DNA from: Candidatus Desulfacyla euxinica
GTDB lineage: Bacteria > Desulfobacterota > DSM-4660 > Desulfatiglandales > Desulfatiglandaceae
Direction: 5' to 3'
Assembly: GCA_014382715.1 (NCBI GenBank)
Contig: JACNJD010000207.1
Span: forward strand, 1-32,838
DNA length: 32,838 bases
Shown here: one piece after another, positions 8,617 through 16,918 of the stretch
Layout of the letters: each line of letters opens with the position of its first letter
Numbering within the stretch: the stretch's first letter is position 1
Position numbers and translations under genes: made by a program
The notes under the pieces: model-generated
What the model was told of the DNA's origin: nothing
Database searches by the model: none
The model's input: only the letters and a program-made list of their open reading frames with translations

Positions 8617-9135
8617 TTAAAGCATTTCTTCCATTTCATCTTTGCCGGCACGGAATTTTCGATCATACACGTCCCAGAATTCCCTGTCCTTTTCCTTCCA
8701 CCCCTCTCCAAATTTACTGTCAAAATATGGTTCGAGTTTTTCAAACCAATCCGGCCCTCCTTTACCGTCTTTTTCACGCGGTTCCAGTATGTCGGTGATA
8801 TAAACGGCAATCTCAGAGATACTGTCTTTGGGGATATAGGATTGCGCTCCCCCTTTGATAGATTTTACAAGATTGTCAGGGCTGACCGCGTGAGCCGTGA
8901 GCATCAGAGCCGGGATGTCTTTCTCGTTTGCTATTTCCAGAAGCTCGTAACCCCTGACTCCCATTATGTCAAGGATTGCCAGGTCATATTTGTTTTTGTT
9001 CAGGAACTTCTTTGCGGTCTCAAAATTCGGGGCGCTGTCAACAAGACACATATCAAGGATTTCGACCAAGGTTTCCAATATGTCAGGCTCATCGTCAACG
9101 ATCAGGATTCGTTTTCCATCAAGAATGTTCTCCAT
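8617..9135 (-). CDS. Response regulator with receiver domain and short acidic C-terminus
   Basis: A 172-residue protein. The receiver domain covers about residues 8-120, with acidic pocket D14-D15, phospho-acceptor D56, T80 and K103 all present. The remaining 50 residues are charged and tryptophan-rich (DWFEKLEPYF, GWKEKDREFWDVY) and do not resemble a DNA-binding output domain. Output may therefore be by protein contact. A GGAGG sequence precedes the ATG at 9135. The convergent histidine kinase at 7685-8539 is the obvious partner candidate, by proximity only. Confidence 0.9.
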   Translation of the reverse strand: MENILDGKRILIVDDEPDILETLVEILDMCLVDSAPNFETAKKFLNKNKYDLAILDIMGVRGYELLEIANEKDIPALMLTAHAVSPDNLVKSIKGGAQSYIPKDSISEIAVYITDILEPREKDGKGGPDWFEKLEPYFDSKFGEGWKEKDREFWDVYDRKFRAGKDEMEEML

Positions 9136-9330
9136 ACAGGACCCTCCTTCTTTTTTAGAATCAGGACTCCGGGAATATTAACCATACAAATGGTTGCCAG
9201 TCAATAGTTTTTGCGCGAGCCCTTATCAGTTGGAGCCGTTCACGTTTGGGAGGATCCAAATTTGATTGACATCGCGGGTCACATTACTTAACGTGTTATT
9301 GAATCAGAATCTGTTGAACGGAGGGTAGTT

Positions 9331-9534
9331 ATGGATTTTATTGAAAAGGCAAAGATCAGATTGGAGCACTGGAAATCTCATAATGATCATCATTATGAGG
9401 AATACCAAATTTTTGCCGACCATCTTGAAGATGCAGGAAAGACAAAGTGTGCGGGGCATATCCGGGAAATGATCGACTTAACAGCGAAGATTGGTGATTG
9501 TCTGGGGAATGCCCTGCAGGAGATCGAGGAATGA
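9331..9534 (+). CDS. Small conserved protein of unknown function
   Basis: A 67-residue protein, acidic and histidine-rich, with HWKSHNDHHYEEY around residues 13-25 and a later C-x-GH segment. It has a strong GGAGG ribosome site about 8 bases upstream of ATG 9331. From memory, similar short proteins sit beside CooT-like genes in sulfate reducers. The His/Glu-rich stretch could bind metal, which would fit the nickel-protein neighbour, but this is inference. It is the first gene of a cluster with the CooT-like and sirtuin genes. Confidence 0.72.
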   Translation: MDFIEKAKIRLEHWKSHNDHHYEEYQIFADHLEDAGKTKCAGHIREMIDLTAKIGDCLGNALQEIEE

Positions 9535-9602
9535 TCTTAAAACCCAGAAGAATGGTTTCTGAACCGGCAAAAGATCTTCGGTGTACAAACAGGAGGTAAG
9601 AA

Positions 9603-9812
9603 ATGTGCGAGGCCCATGCCTATATCTTAGATGAGAAGGAAGAAAAAAGGATACTTGAAAGTGTTGATTTAGTGGAGTTTGATGGTGATGAGATAAGACT
9701 GGTCAATATTTTCGGCGAACAAAAGACATTGCGGGGCCGGCTTGCCCGCTATGACAGTAGCGGGGGCAGGATCGTCTTTGAAAAGGAGATCGATGATGCA
9801 GGAGTTAATTGA
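9603..9812 (+). CDS. CooT-like small nickel-binding protein
   Basis: A 69-residue protein that starts MCEAHAY and contains the conserved segment DEIRLVNIFGEQKTLRGRL. This is the CooT family (DUF2097-type small proteins near CO dehydrogenase genes). In the characterised member Cys2 helps bind one nickel ion in a dimer. The Cys2 is present here. AGGAGG lies 8 bases before the ATG. It overlaps the sirtuin start by 17 bases, so translation is probably coupled. No CO dehydrogenase gene is in the window, so the nickel client is unknown. Confidence 0.82.
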   Translation: MCEAHAYILDEKEEKRILESVDLVEFDGDEIRLVNIFGEQKTLRGRLARYDSSGGRIVFEKEIDDAGVN

Positions 9813-10548
9813 ACAGGCAGCTGATATTATAACCGGGTCTCGAGTGACACTGGCATTGACTGGAGCCGGGATTTCTGTGGAATCCGGGATCCCCGATTTC
9901 CGCAGTGCTGGCGGGCTATGGTCCAAATATGACCCTGCTGAATATGCCACGATCAGCGCATTCAGGGCTGACCCCCGGAAGGTGTGGGCAATGCTGTGGG
10001 AAATGGGAGAGGTGGTGAGTCAGGCAAAACCTAATAACGCGCATCTTGCTATGGGGGAGCTTGAAACCATGGGCTTCCTGCATTGTATCATAACCCAGAA
10101 TATTGATAATCTGCATCAATCCGGTGGTTCGAGAAACGTTATTGAGTACCACGGAAACTCGAGCACGCTTTCCTGCCTCTGGTGTGGGAAACGATACAAG
10201 GCCGAAGAAAAAAGAGATGAAAATCCTCCAAAATGCGAGTGTCAAAATGTGTTGAAACCGGATGTCATCTTTTTCGGCGAAGCTATTCCCGAAGAAGCAA
10301 TGCGTCGATCCTTTGAGCTTGCCTCTTCAGCGGAGGCCCTGTTAGTGGTGGGGACTTCGGCGGTTGTCTCACCTGTCAACACGATACCGTCCATTGCCAA
10401 AGAAAATAATGCAAAGATCATAGAAATTAATAAGGAAAAGACTCACTTGACCGACAGCCTTACAGATATCTTTTTTCAGGGCAGCGCCGGGAAGATTATG
10501 CCTCAAATCGTAGAGGCTATAAAGAAAAAAAGAGCGCCGCTGCCTTGA
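9796..10548 (+). CDS. NAD-dependent protein deacylase, SIR2 family
   Basis: A 250-residue sirtuin. The NAD-binding GAGISVESGIPDFRS lies at about residues 20-34, TQNIDNLHQ at about 100, the catalytic His in EYHGN at about 118, and the zinc site as C-x2-C then C-x-C. All essential residues are intact. I start at ATG 9796, where AAGGAG (9783-9788) is 7 bases upstream; ATG 9793 is nearly as good. Sirtuins remove acyl groups from lysines at the expense of NAD. The start lies inside the CooT-like gene, suggesting one transcript with the two small genes upstream. A strong terminator follows. Confidence 0.95.
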   Translation: MQELIEQAADIITGSRVTLALTGAGISVESGIPDFRSAGGLWSKYDPAEYATISAFRADPRKVWAMLWEMGEVVSQAKPNNAHLAMGELETMGFLHCIITQNIDNLHQSGGSRNVIEYHGNSSTLSCLWCGKRYKAEEKRDENPPKCECQNVLKPDVIFFGEAIPEEAMRRSFELASSAEALLVVGTSAVVSPVNTIPSIAKENNAKIIEINKEKTHLTDSLTDIFFQGSAGKIMPQIVEAIKKKRAPLP

Positions 10549-10614
10549 TTTCAGACCTCGTTTTTCAATTCTCCCTTCAGGCTTTTCAAAAATATTCTTC
10601 TCTGATCTGAATCC

Positions 10615-10658
10615 ACAACTACCCGTAAAAAGGTATTTTTTACGGGTTGTCATTTTTT
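10615..10658 (+). terminator. Rho-independent terminator after the sirtuin gene
   Basis: ACCCGTAAAAA (10621-10631) pairs with TTTTTACGGGT, with a further ACAAC/GTTGT closing stem and a T-run at 10653-10658. The T-run merges into a TTGACA that could be the -35 box of the next gene, but its -10 spacing is poor. Confidence 0.88.
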
Positions 10659-10780
10659 GTTGACAAGATCGAAAAATGGTATAAAGTAGCACGATTTGAA
10701 ATGGCAGGTTCACAGTCTTTGAGTTGAATATCCGTAGTTCAGAAGAATGAGAAGAATGAGTTGAATTTGAGGGATGAAAA

Positions 10781-12145
10781 TTGACCATTAAGATAAGCAA
10801 CGTGGCATTAGAGAAGGTTTGCAAGGAGATAATCGAGACCATCCTGATCTGTCTTCCCAATGCCTTTAAAGGCACAGTCTACCAAATAGGCAACCCCCCT
10901 GAGATGATAGCCAGGCGGATTACCTCAGGGGTAATTGACGAAGGGCGGAAAGAGATATCATGGGGCCTGCCGGAAAAATCAGATTACAACTCGCCGGGGA
11001 AACGGTGGGGGGAATATCGGGATGAACCTGGCCGACCCTTAGAGGCCATGGCGTGGTGTGTAGAGCGACAGGAAAGCTGGACCGCCGAGGATCCTAAAAA
11101 CGACACCCGGAGTGTCCGACTTCAGGTGGAAGGGGCCTGGACAGATTTCCACCATATGGAACCGGTCTTGATCAGAAAAAAAGATTTGTACTTCGGTAAA
11201 GAAAGACTGCTGGAATACCCCACGAACTATGACCGTGAGACACTCTGGGAAGATAGTGATTATGTTGTTGTGGCAGTGATAAAAATACATTTCCGTCCTT
11301 ATACAATCAAGATAGGAGGACCGGAGACACAGGTTATCAAGAGATTGTCCCGCGCATTGGGCACGGAACTCCTCTCTTATCAGTTAACGCAGAAGTCCCT
11401 TCAGACCATGCATGATCTGGCAGAGGACAGACTTAACTCCTGTAATATCCTCGCGGATTCTTTGCGGAACGTTATCACAAAGTCCGGTTTGATTTTCTCA
11501 CTCATAAAGTTGGAACTTGGTTTTCTGAGAGGTCTGTGGGAAGAACTCGTCCTGGAGAAATCTGATCAGAAAGGGATGAGGCGCAATGCGGTTGATGCGC
11601 TGAATGAGATAGTAAGAAGTATTGGCGATTCTCCTGATGGCCTGGGAAAGAATTTGATCAAAATGCAGCAGAAATTCATGGATCTTCACCCACCCCCGAA
11701 ACAGGGTGAAAACTGGCTGCGGATGCAAATTGAGGAGAAATGGAATACCCTGATCCGAATGGGTCTCGTTGAAGAAGAGAAAGTTAGAGCAGTTCGCGAA
11801 GAAATTGAGAACTTGAAGGGTTCCCTTTATTTGGGCAAGGACCCGGATATCCTTTCAGCCAATAATAAATTGCCCTGGCCTTTAAAAACAGAGTGGGTCG
11901 ACTTATTATATAGAGATACAGAGGTTTTTGATTTACAGCTACTTGACCGTTTAATACATATTCTTGACGACCCTTATTTTGATTTTCCATATGGGGATAA
12001 GTCGAAAAAAAGCCTTATCCGTCTGAAGGCAGTTGCTGAGACCATGGGGCAGTTGGAAAACAGCACCAATGTAGTCCTGCGGGAAATATTAAACGGGTGT
12101 TATGATGAAATGGTACCGACCCCGTCTATCAGAAAAGAAATGTGA
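10781..12145 (+). CDS. Unrecognised 454-residue protein
   Basis: I do not recognise this protein. It is soluble, without signal peptide or cysteine clusters. The N-terminal half (to about residue 190) looks mixed alpha/beta and Trp-rich (GKRWGEYRDEP, VEGAWTDFHHMEP). A conserved-looking block KIGGPETQVIKRLSRALGTELLSYQLTQKSL leads into a long helical region (about 205-330) that resembles a histidine-kinase dimerisation helix pair. No phosphorylatable His box or ATP-binding boxes follow, so I do not call it a kinase. The start is TTG at 10781 with GAGGG about 9 bases upstream. It ends 34 bases before tRNA-Arg and just outside the mobile element. Confidence 0.8.
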   Translation: MTIKISNVALEKVCKEIIETILICLPNAFKGTVYQIGNPPEMIARRITSGVIDEGRKEISWGLPEKSDYNSPGKRWGEYRDEPGRPLEAMAWCVERQESWTAEDPKNDTRSVRLQVEGAWTDFHHMEPVLIRKKDLYFGKERLLEYPTNYDRETLWEDSDYVVVAVIKIHFRPYTIKIGGPETQVIKRLSRALGTELLSYQLTQKSLQTMHDLAEDRLNSCNILADSLRNVITKSGLIFSLIKLELGFLRGLWEELVLEKSDQKGMRRNAVDALNEIVRSIGDSPDGLGKNLIKMQQKFMDLHPPPKQGENWLRMQIEEKWNTLIRMGLVEEEKVRAVREEIENLKGSLYLGKDPDILSANNKLPWPLKTEWVDLLYRDTEVFDLQLLDRLIHILDDPYFDFPYGDKSKKSLIRLKAVAETMGQLENSTNVVLREILNGCYDEMVPTPSIRKEM

Positions 12146-12179
12146 TTTTTCGGTCATAGATTGATTATGCAGTGTTTGT

Positions 12180-12256
12180 GCGCCTGTAGCTCAGCTGGAT
12201 AGAGCAGCGGACTTCTAATCCGCAGGCCGCACGTTCGAGTCGTGCCAGGCGCGCCA
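12180..12256 (+). tRNA. tRNA-Arg (anticodon TCT)
   Basis: A complete 77-base cloverleaf with encoded CCA. Acceptor GCGCCTG pairs with CAGGCGC. The D stem is GCTC/GAGC, the anticodon stem GCGGA/TCCGC with loop CTTCTAA, and the T stem GCACG/CGTGC with loop TTCGAGT. Its 3' part from base 12210 is the left attachment site of the mobile element, so the gene was restored by the integration. Confidence 0.97.
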
Positions 12257-12265
12257 GTAATATCA
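12210..12265 (+). repeat. attL: 56-base direct repeat in tRNA-Arg
   Basis: Begins in the anticodon stem of the tRNA and runs through its 3' end, CCA and nine bases beyond. Identical to 28737-28792. Confidence 0.97.
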
Positions 12266-12300
12266 AGGGCTTAGGCCATATGGCCAGAGTCCTTTTTTAT
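12265..12300 (+). terminator. Element-supplied terminator for tRNA-Arg
   Basis: An imperfect hairpin (AAGG, CT, GGCC, loop ATAT, GGCC, AG, CCTT) with a T6 run follows the tRNA immediately. It replaces the native terminator, which integration moved to 28794. Confidence 0.75.
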
Positions 12301-12313
12301 TGAAGAAGTTGTT

Positions 12314-12339
12314 TTGTCCATGGATAGTCCATGAAATTT
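12314..12339 (+). promoter_or_regulatory. Candidate integrase arm site, left
   Basis: A 26-base sequence containing two GTCCATG words 11 bases apart. It matches 25 of 26 bases at 28597-28622 in the same orientation, close to the other end of the element. Binding by the integrase or excisionase is inference. Confidence 0.6.
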
Positions 12340-12675
12340 TCCCGGTAAGGTTAATATTTGCCTATTTTGTACATTCAAAAATACCCACAGTCAGTCTTAG
12401 GATTGGCCTTTGTTGACCTGTGAATTATGCCCAGTGAGAATGTCCTCCATTCGCTGCCTCCGACTCTCCTGAGGGGCTCTATTCCTGTTAGCCTAAAACT
12501 GATATTGCGGGACTTCTATGAACACCCTGTCCATTTTGCCTTGATTCAAGAATTAGTCGCCCCACCCAGCTAACCCGAAAAGCCTTGATTTCCCAAGAAA
12601 ACCTATGTATTTTTGTACGGTTAGTGCTTTTAATTAAGAAACACCCATAAAGAAGGTTGCCATGGATTGTCAAAC

Positions 12676-12724
12676 AAACCCCATTTCTCACAACTGAGAG
12701 CTGGGGTTTTTTTGTCTTTTCAGC
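12676..12724 (+). terminator. Rho-independent terminator without an evident upstream gene
   Basis: AAACCCCA (12676-12683) pairs with TGGGGTTT (12712-12719) around an inner CTC/GAG stem, followed by a T7 run. What transcript it ends is unclear: a small RNA from 12340-12670 is possible. Confidence 0.8.
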
Positions 12725-12861
12725 TTTTGATCGAAAAGGGGATAACCGGGGTGTATAGGACTCCCGACAGACCGTTATAAGAAAGCTAACCTCACGTGAT
12801 GTTTATCATTTCCTCCCCTACTACCAGGTTTTGAATGATAGAAAACTGATAACTTTTGTTG

Positions 12862-12889
12862 TTGACATCGATTGAGCAACGAGTATGCT
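12862..12889 (+). promoter_or_regulatory. Promoter upstream of the SBBP protein gene
   Basis: TTGACA (12862-12867), 16 bases, TATGCT (12884-12889). It gives a leader of about 200 bases that includes the hairpin at 12985-13014. Confidence 0.55.
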
Positions 12890-12984
12890 GGTTTCCTTAA
12901 CCACAAAATGAGATTGCAATGGATTTCGCATTCCAAACACCATTTATATCGGTGGAATTGTTGGGTTCCAGTGAGTGACTTTTG

Positions 12985-13014
12985 ACGCCTTTGGGTAGCG
13001 ATACTCAAGGGCGT
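12985..13014 (+). promoter_or_regulatory. Leader hairpin with GNRA tetraloop
   Basis: ACGCCTTTGGGTA pairs fully with TACTCAAGGGCGT if two G-U wobbles are allowed, closing a GCGA tetraloop. The wobbles favour a plus-strand RNA. A T-rich stretch follows, so it may attenuate transcription of the gene at 13096. Confidence 0.55.
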
Positions 13015-13095
13015 TCTTGTTTTAGAAACGACCATTGGTTTCATAAAAAGTTCAAACGATAACAAAGGCCCTGTTTATTTAAGGAAGATTCGAAG

Positions 13096-16000
13096 ATGGA
13101 AAGAATGGCAAGGAATGTATCATTTTCGATTGTGTTAACTTTTCTCCCATTGTTTATCGTATATCCATTTAACAATTTTGCACTTTCACTCTCAGAACCA
13201 ACAAGTGTTACGGTTGTCGGTCAGGGGTTTTCAGATAAGTCGACAGTTGGCCCGGATATTGATAGCAGGGAGTTGTTAATAGGCATAGAGGGTCGAATTG
13301 GTAACACAAAAAACCCTTCAATCTCTTCAGTGAAGAAAAACATGGGTGATAAAATTCGCTTACTGCAAGTGCCGTTCTTAGAAAACAGGAATCAGATACC
13401 TGACAACAAAGTCGTCTTCTACACCAAAACATTTTCGGGGGCAGTCTATATCACTAAAGATGCAAAGCTTATTTACTCCTTGCCAAAATCCCATGAAGGA
13501 GATTCTTTAGGGGGATGGGTAATACAGGAAAGTTTTGTGGGGGTGTCTTCCTGCAATATCAACGGAGAGGAAAAAACCAGCACTAAAGTGAGTTGGTTCA
13601 AAGGGAGTGATCCGTCAAAATGGGAAAGGGACATACCAGCTTACAATTTGGTAAGCCTCGGCGAGATTTACAGCGGGATAGAGGTTAAACTAAGAGCTTA
13701 CGGAAACAATGTGGAAAAGCTCTTTTTTGTTAAGCCGGGTAAAAACACACAGGATATAACAGTAAAAGTTGAAGGCAACGACAGCCTAAGGCTAAATGAG
13801 GCGGGTGAGCTTGAGATACTGACAGGTCTGGGAATTGTTAAAATGACAAAACCGATAGCCTATCAGTACAAGGAGGGGAAGAAGCAGTATGTAAACGTTG
13901 CCTACACGCTGAAAGGCCAAAGATACGGATTCAAGGTTCCAAATTATGATAAAACAAAACTACTTATAATTGATCCATTATTGGCCTCAACGTTCTTAGG
14001 AGGTTCTGACCAGGATTATGGCAGACAAATAGCCATAGATAGCAATGGAAATATTTTCGTTGCTGGTTTTACCTACTCTGCAAATTTCCCAACGACCCTT
14101 GGTGCTTACGATACAATTAACAAAGATCACGATGTTTTTATATCGAAATTCAATAGTAGCCTAACGAATCTCTTGTCTTCTACATTTCTTGGAGGATCAG
14201 TTCCTGGATCGAGCGGATCTGGCTGGGTAGGGCCGGACGCGGAATACGTCCACGATCTGATTTTAGATAAAAATAACAATATTTATGTGGTTGGGAAAAC
14301 TGGCTGTTCCGATTTCCCCACGACTCCAGGTGCTTATGATACTGCCTACAACGGAGGTCACTACGACGGTTTCATCTCGAAACTTGATAATACCCTTCAG
14401 AATCTTCTGGCATCTACCTATCTGGGCGCCAGTGCTTCAAGCTTTTTTGGAGGTATTGATTCAGTTCATTCCATAGCAATAGATGGCGACGACAACGTTT
14501 ATGTTGCGGGCCAAACAGATGGTTCTGACTTCCCAACAACTTCTGGAGCCTACGATCAAACTTACAATGGTGGGGACGAGGGTTTTATATCCAAGCTAAA
14601 TAGCGACCTAACAAATCTTCTTGCCTCTACATATTTAGGCACAAGTGAATATGATAATATAGATAGGATAATTATTGGAAACAACGGGGATATTTATGGT
14701 GTTGGATCTACCATGTCATCAGCCTTTCCAACAACTTCCGGTGCATACAGCACAGAGATGGATGGCGGCAAAGCTGGATTCATATTCAACTTTGCCAATG
14801 ACCTTCAAACCCTTCTGGCATCAACTTTTATAGGTGGAAATCGATATGATGGTGCCCAAGGTTTAGTCTTGGACAGCAGTGGTAATCTTTATGTTTCCGG
14901 CAAGACAGAGTCATCAAACTTTCCAACAACTCCTGGAGCATATAATACAGTTCATGCTAATGGTAATGATATCTTTGTTCTAAAGATAGACGGCCAACTT
15001 CAAAATCTCCTTAATTCAACGCTTCTTGGTGGTAGGGATACTGATACGGGGGGTTTTGTAACCATAGGGAGCGACGGAACCGTTTATGTATCTGGGAGAA
15101 CTGCTTCTTCAGACTTTCCAACAACACCTGATGCTTATGACAGAACGTATCCGGGAACCAGTTGCATTTATATATCAAAATTTGATGCAAATCTTTCAAA
15201 TCTCATGGCCTCAACATACATAGATGGGGACTCTGATTATAGGTCAGATAAGATAATGGCTTTAGACAGCAGCGGCAATATTTATGTAGTTGGTAACGCT
15301 GGCGCATCATTTCCAACTACCCCAGGGGCTTACGATACGACTCATAACGGCAGTACAAATGATGCTTTTGTAGCAAAATTTGACAGTAATCTATCTGCCT
15401 CAGGCCCCATAGCCACCACCGGTTTAGCGACGTCTATTGCATCAGGTTCTGCAACACTCAATGGCACAGTCAACGCTAACGGCAACTTCACTACAGTCAC
15501 GTTTGAATACGGCACAAGCATCAGTTACGGAAGCACAATTACCGCAACCCAAAGCCCTCTTACGGGCACCACTGCCCAATCTGTTAGCGCCGGACTTACA
15601 GGGCTGACCCCTGGCACCACCTATCACGTCAGGGCATATGCGACAAATAGTGCTGGAACAGCCTACGGCGATGATGTGACTTTTACGACCACGAATGCCT
15701 TAACTCCCACAGTCACCACTGACACAGCAACCTCTGTGACTATCGACGGTGCCACGTTGAACGGCACTGTCAATCCCAACGGTGCAAGTACGACTTACTA
15801 TTTTGAATATGGAATAACCACGAGTTATGGGTCTACTACAACGGTCACAGAGGCTGGATCAGGAACAAGTGCTGTGTCAGTGAACGCCAGCATCAGCGGG
15901 CTTGAACTAAATACCACATACCATTTCAGGCTTGTTGCAACCAATAGTGTAGGCACAACTAATGGCTCTGACCAAACTTTCACCACGAATGCCTTAACCC

Positions 16001-16857
16001 CTTCAGCCAGCACCGGTTTAGCGACTTCGGTGGCTTCTAACACAGCTACTTTGAACGGTACAATCAACCCAAATGGAGCAAGTACCACCTACTATTTTGA
16101 ATATGGAATAACAACGGCTTATGGATCAAACACTATAAGCACAAGCGCCGGTTCGGGAACAAGTGCTGTTTCAGTAAATGCCAATATAGCAGGGCTTAGT
16201 GAAAGCACCACATACCATTTCAGACTTGTAGCAACAAATAGTATAGGGACGATTTCTGGGAGTGACCAGACATTTACCACCTCCTCATCTGCAGGACCCA
16301 CAGTGACTACAGGTTCGGCCACACTCATAACCTCCGAATCGGCTATCTTGAAGGGTAAAGTCAATCCGAATGGGTCAAACACGGAAGCCTATTTTGAATA
16401 TGGCACAACAACGAGCTATGAATCCTCCACACCATCTGAGGATATCGGAGCAGGCACAAGTTCTGTTGCGGTAAATGTCACCATATCCGACCTTATCTCT
16501 GACACAACCTACCATTATCGTCTTACTGCCACAAACATTTACGGGACGTCTTCCGGCGCCGATATGACTTTTTATACAGCCATAGTTTATGTGTCTTCCG
16601 ATGACTCATGCGGTGGCAACATCCCCTGCTATTCCACAATACAAGCAGCCATAGATGCTGCAGAGACTGAAAGTGTCATAAGAATATTACAAGGAACTTT
16701 TGATGAGGACATCATCATGGACCAGACCTACGACTTAATCCTTTCGGGTGGGTGGGATTCCACGTTCACGACCCAATCATCCAACACGGTTTTCAACTCA
16801 TTAACTATAACCGGCACGAGTGGAACCGTTGAAATTGAGAATATAGATTTGCAATAG
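13096..16857 (+). CDS. Giant secreted SBBP beta-propeller protein with Ig-like repeats
   Basis: A 1253-residue exported protein. Residues 1-31 form a signal peptide. Residues about 75-300 resemble the N-terminal domain that commonly precedes SBBP repeats. From about 295 to 765 a run of SBBP blades repeats the pattern STFLGGS...DSSGNIYVAG...DFPTTPGAYD...FISKF. Then four Ig/fibronectin-like repeats of about 97 residues each (about 770-1160) share TATLNGTVNPNG, YFEYG and TTYHFRLVATNS. The last 90 residues start a parallel beta-helix (STIQAAIDAA, LSGGWDSTF). Such proteins lie on or outside the cell surface and may bind surfaces or partners. GGAAG lies 8 bases before the ATG. It is followed by an S74 surface protein. 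No C-terminal sorting signal is seen. Confidence 0.9.
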   Translation: MERMARNVSFSIVLTFLPLFIVYPFNNFALSLSEPTSVTVVGQGFSDKSTVGPDIDSRELLIGIEGRIGNTKNPSISSVKKNMGDKIRLLQVPFLENRNQIPDNKVVFYTKTFSGAVYITKDAKLIYSLPKSHEGDSLGGWVIQESFVGVSSCNINGEEKTSTKVSWFKGSDPSKWERDIPAYNLVSLGEIYSGIEVKLRAYGNNVEKLFFVKPGKNTQDITVKVEGNDSLRLNEAGELEILTGLGIVKMTKPIAYQYKEGKKQYVNVAYTLKGQRYGFKVPNYDKTKLLIIDPLLASTFLGGSDQDYGRQIAIDSNGNIFVAGFTYSANFPTTLGAYDTINKDHDVFISKFNSSLTNLLSSTFLGGSVPGSSGSGWVGPDAEYVHDLILDKNNNIYVVGKTGCSDFPTTPGAYDTAYNGGHYDGFISKLDNTLQNLLASTYLGASASSFFGGIDSVHSIAIDGDDNVYVAGQTDGSDFPTTSGAYDQTYNGGDEGFISKLNSDLTNLLASTYLGTSEYDNIDRIIIGNNGDIYGVGSTMSSAFPTTSGAYSTEMDGGKAGFIFNFANDLQTLLASTFIGGNRYDGAQGLVLDSSGNLYVSGKTESSNFPTTPGAYNTVHANGNDIFVLKIDGQLQNLLNSTLLGGRDTDTGGFVTIGSDGTVYVSGRTASSDFPTTPDAYDRTYPGTSCIYISKFDANLSNLMASTYIDGDSDYRSDKIMALDSSGNIYVVGNAGASFPTTPGAYDTTHNGSTNDAFVAKFDSNLSASGPIATTGLATSIASGSATLNGTVNANGNFTTVTFEYGTSISYGSTITATQSPLTGTTAQSVSAGLTGLTPGTTYHVRAYATNSAGTAYGDDVTFTTTNALTPTVTTDTATSVTIDGATLNGTVNPNGASTTYYFEYGITTSYGSTTTVTEAGSGTSAVSVNASISGLELNTTYHFRLVATNSVGTTNGSDQTFTTNALTPSASTGLATSVASNTATLNGTINPNGASTTYYFEYGITTAYGSNTISTSAGSGTSAVSVNANIAGLSESTTYHFRLVATNSIGTISGSDQTFTTSSSAGPTVTTGSATLITSESAILKGKVNPNGSNTEAYFEYGTTTSYESSTPSEDIGAGTSSVAVNVTISDLISDTTYHYRLTATNIYGTSSGADMTFYTAIVYVSSDDSCGGNIPCYSTIQAAIDAAETESVIRILQGTFDEDIIMDQTYDLILSGGWDSTFTTQSSNTVFNSLTITGTSGTVEIENIDLQ

Positions 16858-16918
16858 TTTGGCTAAATATCATTAGTCGGAAATAATATAGAGCTTGAGA
16901 AACAAAGGACAAGATATC

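Larger units (their letters stand above)
12301..13095. other. Left-end noncoding region of the element
   Basis: About 800 bases without a supported gene. It contains the left arm-site repeat, a strong plus-strand terminator at 12676-12724, a promoter at 12862 and a hairpin in the leader of the next gene. A tiny frame at 12662 (11 codons, beginning MDCQTN) with AAGAAGG upstream runs into the terminator stem; it could be a leader peptide but is more likely chance. Confidence 0.6.
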
